Of a stretch of 21,151 bases of DNA, positions 16,878-21,151 are shown one piece after another (position 1 is the first letter of the stretch; each line of letters begins with the position of its first letter). Location of the stretch: positions 36,330 to 57,480 of the forward strand of contig DEKQ01000104.1 in NCBI GenBank assembly GCA_002353975.1. Direction: 5' to 3'. Below the pieces are notes generated by a model. The model did not search any database. It had not been told where the DNA came from and worked only from the letters and a program-made list of their open reading frames with translations. This DNA comes from Prevotellaceae bacterium UBA2718 (GTDB lineage: Bacteria > Bacteroidota > Bacteroidia > Bacteroidales > Bacteroidaceae). The position numbers were made by a program, and so were the translations under genes.

Positions 16878-17759
16878 ATGGTAATAGAAATCGATAGTGG
16901 ATCAGGCTTCTGTTTTGGCGTCACGCGTGCAATCGAAAGGGCAGAGGAAATACTACGTTCCGGCGAGCACCTCAATTGCCTTGGAGACATAGTGCATAAT
17001 GGCATAGAGTGTGAGAGGCTGCACAATATGGGGCTTCGTACGATAGAGCATAAAGACCTGCACGAGATGCACAATACGTCAGTACTGTTGAGAGCTCACG
17101 GTGAACCTCCGTCAACCTATCAGATTGCGCAGCAAAACGGCATCACTATATATGATGCGACGTGTCCTGTAGTTCTTGCCCTGCAAAAGCGCATAAAGGA
17201 TAAGTACCTGGAGCTGGTAAAGAGCGGCAGGCAGGGAAGCATCGTGATTTTCGGGAAAAAGGGACATGCAGAGGTTCTGGGACTTTTGGGACAGACAGAA
17301 GGCACGGCAATTGTGATAGAGCGTCCTCAGGATGCAGAGAACTTAGACTTTAGCCACGACATTTTCCTTTATAGTCAGACAACGAAATCGCTCGACGAGT
17401 TTCATGTCATCATAGATTACTGTCAAAAGCACATATCTCCAGATGCAACATTCCAGAGCTATGACACCATTTGCAGACAGGTGGCAAACAGGATGAAGCA
17501 TATCTGTGAGTTCGCTACACTTCATGATGTTATCCTTTTCGTTAGCGGGGCAAAGAGCAGTAACGGGAAAATTCTCTACGAAGCCTGCAAGGAACACAAT
17601 CCTGACAGCTATCTCATAGAGCGTCCCGAAGAAATAGAGACCTCGTGGCTCGCTGGTGCAAACAACGTAGGAATCTGCGGGGCAACAAGCACGCCAAAAT
17701 GGCTGATGGAACAGGTGGCAGGATATATTAATTCAACAATAATTCCCTCAATTCGTTAA
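16878..17759 (+). CDS. ispH: 4-hydroxy-3-methylbut-2-enyl diphosphate reductase
   Basis: IspH performs the last step of the MEP isoprenoid pathway, reducing HMBPP to IPP and DMAPP with a [4Fe-4S] cluster. The 293-residue protein has the three cluster cysteines C12 (GFCFGV), C96 (ATCPVV) and C199 (TICRQVANR). It also has the substrate-binding residues H40 (DIVHNG), H74 (RAHGEPP), H130 and E132 (KGHAEVLG), and T169 (SQTTKS). The C-terminal VGICGATSTPKWLMEQV matches the conserved ASTP-type substrate loop. Nothing looks missing. It lies in a tight run with meaB (22 nt upstream) and cmk (12 nt downstream). The other MEP genes are not in the window. Confidence 0.97.
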   Translation: MVIEIDSGSGFCFGVTRAIERAEEILRSGEHLNCLGDIVHNGIECERLHNMGLRTIEHKDLHEMHNTSVLLRAHGEPPSTYQIAQQNGITIYDATCPVVLALQKRIKDKYLELVKSGRQGSIVIFGKKGHAEVLGLLGQTEGTAIVIERPQDAENLDFSHDIFLYSQTTKSLDEFHVIIDYCQKHISPDATFQSYDTICRQVANRMKHICEFATLHDVILFVSGAKSSNGKILYEACKEHNPDSYLIERPEEIETSWLAGANNVGICGATSTPKWLMEQVAGYINSTIIPSIR

Positions 17760-17771
17760 AGTATAAGATAT

Positions 17772-18443
17772 ATGGTAATAGCAATTGATGGTCACTCTTC
17801 GTGCGGTAAAAGCACAATGGCCAAAACACTCGCCAGGCAACTGGGATATATTTACGTAGATACCGGAGCGATGTATCGTGCCGTAACACTCTATTGCATG
17901 CGCAACAATATCATAGCAGACGGCCAGGCAGATACAAAAAAACTGCAGGGCGTCATGCCTGACATAAAAGTTTCCTTCAAACTTAACAGTCAGACAGGCT
18001 TGCCCGAAACATATCTGGGCAACGAATGTGTAGAAACCGAGATACGCACTATGCAGGTCAGCAATAATGTCTCGGTCATCGCGGCCATTCCTTTCGTAAG
18101 AGAAGCAATGGTGGCACAGCAGCGACAGATGGCCATTGGCAACAATATCGTGATGGATGGACGAGACATCGGAACGACGGTATTTCCTAATGCTGAGCTT
18201 AAGATTTTTGTGACGGCAAGAGCTGAGGTAAGGGCACAGCGACGCTTTGACGAACTGAAGGCAAAGGGTATGCAGGCCGACTATCAGGAGATACTGAAAA
18301 ACGTGCAGGAACGTGACTACATAGACTCACACAGAGAAGTGTCCCCGCTAAAGCAGGCTCCTGATGCCCTGCTGCTCGACAATTCGGACATGACCATACC
18401 ACAACAGCAACAATGGCTCCTGCAACAAGTGGAAGCTCTTTAA
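17772..18443 (+). CDS. cmk: Cytidylate kinase
   Basis: Cmk phosphorylates CMP and dCMP to the diphosphates using ATP, feeding RNA, DNA and phospholipid synthesis. The 223-residue protein begins directly with its P-loop (AIDGHSSCGKSTMAK; GHSSCGKST at 7–15). It continues with YVDTGAMYRAVTL (28–40), the CMP-binding insert region (~60–115), MDGRDIGTTVFP (128–139), the lid arginines RAEVRAQRRF (150–159) and a RDYIDSHREVSPL segment. Length is normal for the short bacterial form. It follows ispH by 12 nt. Its stop codon TAA lies within the first unit of a four-copy octamer repeat that runs into the engB start, so translation of the two genes is spaced by that repeat. Confidence 0.97.
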   Translation: MVIAIDGHSSCGKSTMAKTLARQLGYIYVDTGAMYRAVTLYCMRNNIIADGQADTKKLQGVMPDIKVSFKLNSQTGLPETYLGNECVETEIRTMQVSNNVSVIAAIPFVREAMVAQQRQMAIGNNIVMDGRDIGTTVFPNAELKIFVTARAEVRAQRRFDELKAKGMQADYQEILKNVQERDYIDSHREVSPLKQAPDALLLDNSDMTIPQQQQWLLQQVEAL

Positions 18444-18471
18444 TTTGTTAATTTGTTAATTCGTTAATTCG
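18440..18471 (+). repeat. Four-copy octamer tandem repeat TTAATT(T/C)G joining cmk stop and engB start
   Basis: Four exact 8-nt units occur: TTAATTTG twice (18440–18447, 18448–18455) and TTAATTCG twice (18456–18463, 18464–18471). The first unit contains the cmk stop codon (18441–18443); the last base of the fourth is the G of the engB GTG start. Copy-number change would alter the cmk–engB spacing by 8 nt per unit. Confidence 0.93.
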
Positions 18472-19058
18472 TGAACGCCACTTTCATAACCTCATCTGCC
18501 AACATCTCACAATGTCCGACAGATTCGCGCCCTGAATTCGCCTTCATTGGGCGCAGTAATGTTGGCAAGTCAAGCCTTATAAATATGTTGGCCAACAAGA
18601 AAGGTCTGGCAAAAACCAGCTCAACTCCTGGCAAGACCCTTCTTATCAATCATTTCCTTGTTGACGACCTTTACTATATCGTCGATCTTCCAGGCTATGG
18701 ATTTGCCAAGCGCTCAAAGAGTGTGCAGCAAGACATTCAGCGAATCATAAATACCTACATCACCCAGCGTGAGCAACTTGCCAATGTGTTCCTGCTCATA
18801 GATCTGCGTCATGACCCGCAAAGGATTGACTTGGAATTCATAAACTGGCTTGGAGAGAATGGCATACCCTTCAGCATAGTATTTACAAAGGCCGACAAAT
18901 TAGGACCGGTCAAAGGCCGGCAAAATGCGGAAAAGTACATGCAGTCCTTGCTCGAAACGTGGGAGACTCTGCCACCTTACTTCATTACCTCTGCAGAAAA
19001 GAAGCAGGGCCGTGAAGAAATTCTCACATACATTCAGCAGATAATCAACCCTTCATAA
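18471..19058 (+). CDS. engB: Ribosome biogenesis GTP-binding protein EngB/YsxC/YihA
   Basis: EngB is an Era-like GTPase required for late large-subunit ribosome assembly. The 195-residue product has G1 GRSNVGKS (27–34), the G2 segment KTSSTPGKT (48–56), G3 DLPGYG (72–77), G4 TKAD (139–142) and a G5-like SAEKKQG near the C-terminus. The only plausible start is GTG at 18471: the same frame has a stop at 18465–18467, two codons upstream, and there is no nearby ATG. This makes the N-terminus a few residues shorter than typical members, which begin near (M)EIxxAEF; here the equivalent residues are NATF. The start codon is partly made by an octamer tandem repeat. One of only two non-ATG starts in the window. 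Confidence 0.94.
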   Translation: MNATFITSSANISQCPTDSRPEFAFIGRSNVGKSSLINMLANKKGLAKTSSTPGKTLLINHFLVDDLYYIVDLPGYGFAKRSKSVQQDIQRIINTYITQREQLANVFLLIDLRHDPQRIDLEFINWLGENGIPFSIVFTKADKLGPVKGRQNAEKYMQSLLETWETLPPYFITSAEKKQGREEILTYIQQIINPS

Positions 19059-19124
19059 CGCAAACCATAGTCACGGTGGAAATAAACTGTCCCCCGCCTT
19101 AACCCCTAAAACCTAAACTCAAGA

Positions 19125-20696
19125 ATGTTTGTCAAAACCCATAGTGCCGCAGTCAACGGACTTATCGTAAACTCCGTTACCGTAGAATGTTCTGTAGATA
19201 TGGGACAAAACTTAGCCCTCACAGGCCTTGGTGACGAAGCCGTCAAGGAGAGTCTCAGCCGCATCAGGACGGCCTATCGCTATTCTGGTTACAAACTGCC
19301 CAATAAGGCCATAACTATCAATCTCTCACCAGCAAACCTGCGAAAAGAAGGGTCAGCATACGATCTTCCGATAGCTGTGGCCATTCTTGCGGCAAATGGT
19401 GACATACCAGATGCACACCTCGGAGAATACATGCTACTCGGCGAATTGGGACTTGACGGAACCCTGAAACCCATTACCGGCGCTCTCCCCATCTCCATAC
19501 TTGCACGCAAGGAAAAATACAAAGGACTCATTGTGCCTAAGGCCAACGAACTCGAAGCGGCTGTAGTAAACAATCTGGAGGTCTATGGAATGGAAACGCT
19601 AACGGAGGTGATTTCGTTCCTTTCCGATCAGCGGGAAGCTCAGCCGGTGGAATATGACACCAGGGCAGTATTCTATTCCGGGCAATACTCCTTCGACATT
19701 GATTTCGCAGATGTACGAGGGCAGGAGAGCGTAAAACGTGCGATGGAAATAGCAGCGGCAGGTGGGCATAACATGATTATGATTGGTCCTCCCGGTTCAG
19801 GCAAAAGCATGATGGCAAAGCGTCTGCCCACCATTCTTCCGCCACTTTCACTTGCTGAAAGCCTTGAAACTACCCAGATTCACTCCGTAGCAGGAAAGAT
19901 AGGGGACAGGCAGGCACTCATCTCCGTACGTCCATTTCGCGCGCCCCATCACACAATATCGCAGACAGCACTCGTCGGAGGAGGCAATAACCCGACTCCG
20001 GGAGAGATAAGCCTGGCTCATAACGGTGTGCTCTTTCTTGACGAACTGCCGGAGTTCAACAAGCAGACACTCGAGGTCCTCCGTCAACCTTTGGAAGACC
20101 GTACCATTACCATCGCACGAGCCAAATACACCGCCCAGTTTCCGGCATCGTTCATGTTCGTAGCCAGCGCCAATCCCTGCCCATGTGGATATTATGGCGA
20201 CCCTACGCACGATTGCGTATGCACGCCTTATCAGATACACAGGTATATGAACAAGATATCCGGCCCTTTGCTCGACCGTATAGACATCCATTGCGAGATA
20301 CAGGCCGTGCCCTTTGCTGAACTGTCAAAGATGCAGCCAGGCGAACCCTCTGCCGTCATACGTGAGCGCGTCATCAAGGCGCGTAAGATTCAGGAAGAAC
20401 GCTTCACCCACCTCCCCAAAAGTGGAGGAAAGGAGGGGACCCGTGTATATTGCAACGCTATGATGACCGAGCGAATGCTCCACGAATTTGCGGAACCGGA
20501 TGCCGCCTCGCTTGACATGCTCCGCATGGCGATGGAGCGCCTCAAGCTCTCCGCCCGTGCCTACAGCCGCATCCTCAAGGTCGCCCGCACCATCGCCGAC
20601 CTCGACGGCAGCGAGAAAGTCCAAAGCCAGCACATCGCCGAAGCCATCGGCTATCGCAGCCTTGACCGCGGCGACTGGGCGGAGCGTGGGATGTAA
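19125..20696 (+). CDS. comM: YifB/ComM family Mg-chelatase-like AAA+ ATPase
   Basis: ComM-type proteins are hexameric AAA+ helicases that promote branch migration during integration of transformed DNA; in non-competent species the role is less clear. The 523-residue product has an N-terminal Lon-like/ChlI domain (1–~170, with INLSPANLRKEGSAYDLPIA), Walker A GPPGSGKS (221–228), Walker B VLFLDELPEF (302–311), a sensor region VASANPCPCGYYGDP with a Cys cluster (C352, C354, C364, C366), PLLDRIDIH (381–389) and the C-terminal helical ARAYSRILKVARTIADLDG block. Residues ~428–440 (THLPKSGGKEGTR) look like an insertion and are encoded by a palindromic G-rich repeat. The final ~200 nt are much richer in GC than the rest. 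The gene stands 66 nt after engB and ends the coding run. Confidence 0.95.
   Translation: MFVKTHSAAVNGLIVNSVTVECSVDMGQNLALTGLGDEAVKESLSRIRTAYRYSGYKLPNKAITINLSPANLRKEGSAYDLPIAVAILAANGDIPDAHLGEYMLLGELGLDGTLKPITGALPISILARKEKYKGLIVPKANELEAAVVNNLEVYGMETLTEVISFLSDQREAQPVEYDTRAVFYSGQYSFDIDFADVRGQESVKRAMEIAAAGGHNMIMIGPPGSGKSMMAKRLPTILPPLSLAESLETTQIHSVAGKIGDRQALISVRPFRAPHHTISQTALVGGGNNPTPGEISLAHNGVLFLDELPEFNKQTLEVLRQPLEDRTITIARAKYTAQFPASFMFVASANPCPCGYYGDPTHDCVCTPYQIHRYMNKISGPLLDRIDIHCEIQAVPFAELSKMQPGEPSAVIRERVIKARKIQEERFTHLPKSGGKEGTRVYCNAMMTERMLHEFAEPDAASLDMLRMAMERLKLSARAYSRILKVARTIADLDGSEKVQSQHIAEAIGYRSLDRGDWAERGM
20408..20438 (+). repeat. In-frame palindromic G-rich repeat inside comM
   Basis: CCTCCCC (20411–20417), loop AAAA, then GTGGAGG (20422–20428) forms a 7-bp hairpin with one C·T mismatch, followed by AAAGGAGGGG. 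The layout (CCTCCCC arm, complementary arm, trailing G-rich tail) matches the palindrome before recR at 6835–6862. It encodes roughly residues 429–438 of ComM. Confidence 0.6.
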
Positions 20697-20852
20697 TGTA
20701 GTACTGAAAGTGAAAATATAATAAACGTGAGTTCGACGAAATATAAGTGTTTGAAAGTTTGGTAATTTTACAAACACATATTGAGTGTGCCTCAATTTTC
20801 GGGTTTACCTACATTTCCGCTGTAACTTGTTAGTGTATATGGCGTTGTGACA

Positions 20853-20884
20853 TGAATGCTACCTGCATTCACCTTCATTCACCT
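20853..20884 (+). repeat. TGAATGC/GCATTCA hairpin with tandem CATTCACCT repeats
   Basis: TGAATGC (20853–20859) and GCATTCA (20865–20871) form a perfect 7-bp inverted repeat with a 5-nt loop. The right arm starts two 10-nt tandem units, GCATTCACCT (20865–20874) and TCATTCACCT (20875–20884), differing at one base. A related TGAATG...CATTCACC pair recurs at 21020–21044. The pattern could be a binding site, but nothing identifies the factor. Confidence 0.65.
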
Positions 20885-20885
20885 A

Positions 20886-20910
20886 CACCGGAACATAGAT
20901 TCTTCCGGTG
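20886..20910 (+). repeat. Inverted repeat CACCGGAA/TTCCGGTG
   Basis: A perfect 8-bp inverted repeat, CACCGGAA (20886–20893) and TTCCGGTG (20903–20910), has a 9-nt loop. No T-run follows, so a classical Rho-independent terminator is not supported. It lies ~190 nt after the comM stop. Confidence 0.65.
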
Positions 20911-21019
20911 CTAAAGCTTGTTGTCTGCGTTAAAGTGAAAATTCACGGTGTAATTTATGGGTATTCGTGCTGAAAGTAAACATGAATTATCGTGAATTGA
21001 CCATATAATCATCGGCGTA

Positions 21020-21061
21020 TGAATGTCCCCGATAGGCATTCACCGATAAAGTATGGGGGAC
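21020..21061 (+). repeat. Overlapping inverted repeats TGAATG/CATTCA and GTCCCC/GGGGAC
   Basis: TGAATG (21020–21025) pairs with CATTCA (21037–21042). GTCCCC (21025–21030) pairs with GGGGAC (21056–21061). The two stems overlap at one base, so they are alternative or adjacent structures. The first shares its arms with the hairpin at 20853–20871. Confidence 0.5.
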
Positions 21062-21104
21062 TGACAAAATTACAGTTCAAAACCGCTTGATTATCAGCAT
21101 GTTG

Positions 21105-21143
21105 TAATAGCAGGTCTTTTACTGTCTGAAAGACCTGCTATTA
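21105..21143 (+). terminator. 15-bp perfect hairpin, terminator-like or element end
   Basis: TAATAGCAGGTCTTT (21105–21119) and its exact complement AAAGACCTGCTATTA (21129–21143) form a 15-bp stem with a 9-nt loop, the strongest inverted repeat in the tail. No T-tract follows on the + strand within the window, so terminator function is only a possibility. A mobile-element end or attenuator hairpin are alternatives. It is ~410 nt from comM, far for a terminator of that operon. Confidence 0.45.
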
Positions 21144-21151
21144 GGAAGTAA

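Larger units (their letters stand above)
20697..21151 (+). other. Non-coding AT-rich region with inverted and direct repeats
   Basis: This 455-nt stretch after comM has no open frame I would call a gene on either strand and no recognisable tRNA or known RNA. It is AT-rich: I count 20 G/C of 60 at 20941–21000. It holds several perfect short inverted repeats and three copies of CATTCACC, listed separately. I found no convincing TTTG/TAnnTTTG promoter pair. It may be a downstream gene's leader, a terminator region or remnant DNA. Confidence 0.7.

Noticed and set aside
19059..19124. Possible promoter in the engB–comM gap
   Set aside because: I looked for the Bacteroidetes TTTG and TAnnTTTG elements and saw no convincing pair; nothing more can be supported.

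Overview
The window looks like a chromosomal segment from a Bacteroidales bacterium, most likely Prevotella or a close relative. Four things point there. The order ileS – Cys-less DksA-like gene – lspA – DUF4296 lipoprotein is typical of the phylum. The Mrp/NBP35 ATPase is of the form that lacks the CxxC motif. The large secreted alpha-2-macroglobulin and DUF1573 proteins fit the phylum. Start codons are preceded by A-rich leaders rather than clear Shine-Dalgarno sequences. The assignment is inferred from protein features, not from a database search. All 15 genes lie on the + strand with short gaps or overlaps. I saw no transposase, integrase, CRISPR array, rRNA or tRNA gene, and no defence system.

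Layout. 1–2487: 3' two-thirds of ileS (5' part outside). 2523–4500: DksA-like regulator, lipoprotein signal peptidase lspA and a DUF4296 lipoprotein whose start overlaps the lspA stop. 4537–6789: exported six-hairpin glycosidase-like protein. 6790–6884: a repeat-rich spacer with an 18-nt palindrome and a G-quadruplex-type run. 6885–8897: recR, galK and xseB. 8869–10023: mrp, overlapping xseB. 10050–15745: two secreted proteins, alpha-2-macroglobulin-like and DUF1573. 15752–19058: meaB, ispH, cmk and engB/ysxC. 19125–20696: comM/yifB. 20697–21151: AT-rich non-coding DNA with several inverted repeats and no visible gene.

Functionally this is mostly housekeeping: tRNA charging, lipoprotein processing, recombination repair (RecR, Exo VII small subunit), galactose use, Fe–S cluster carriage, B12-mutase chaperoning (the succinate–propionate route common in this group), isoprenoid and nucleotide synthesis, and ribosome assembly. 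Added to it is an envelope set: the lipoprotein, the glycosidase-like protein, A2M and DUF1573.

I did not find a clear new multi-gene system. The most interesting signals are in the DNA itself. First, a G-rich palindromic repeat lies just before recR, and a related copy appears to sit in frame inside comM. Second, an octamer repeat family, (A/T)TAATT(T/C)G, joins the cmk stop codon to the GTG start of engB and also flanks the palindrome before recR. Third, GC content rises abruptly over the last ~200 nt of comM and then drops in the structured non-coding tail. At protein level, three genes have lost their family's hallmark cysteines: DksA-like, Mrp and A2M.
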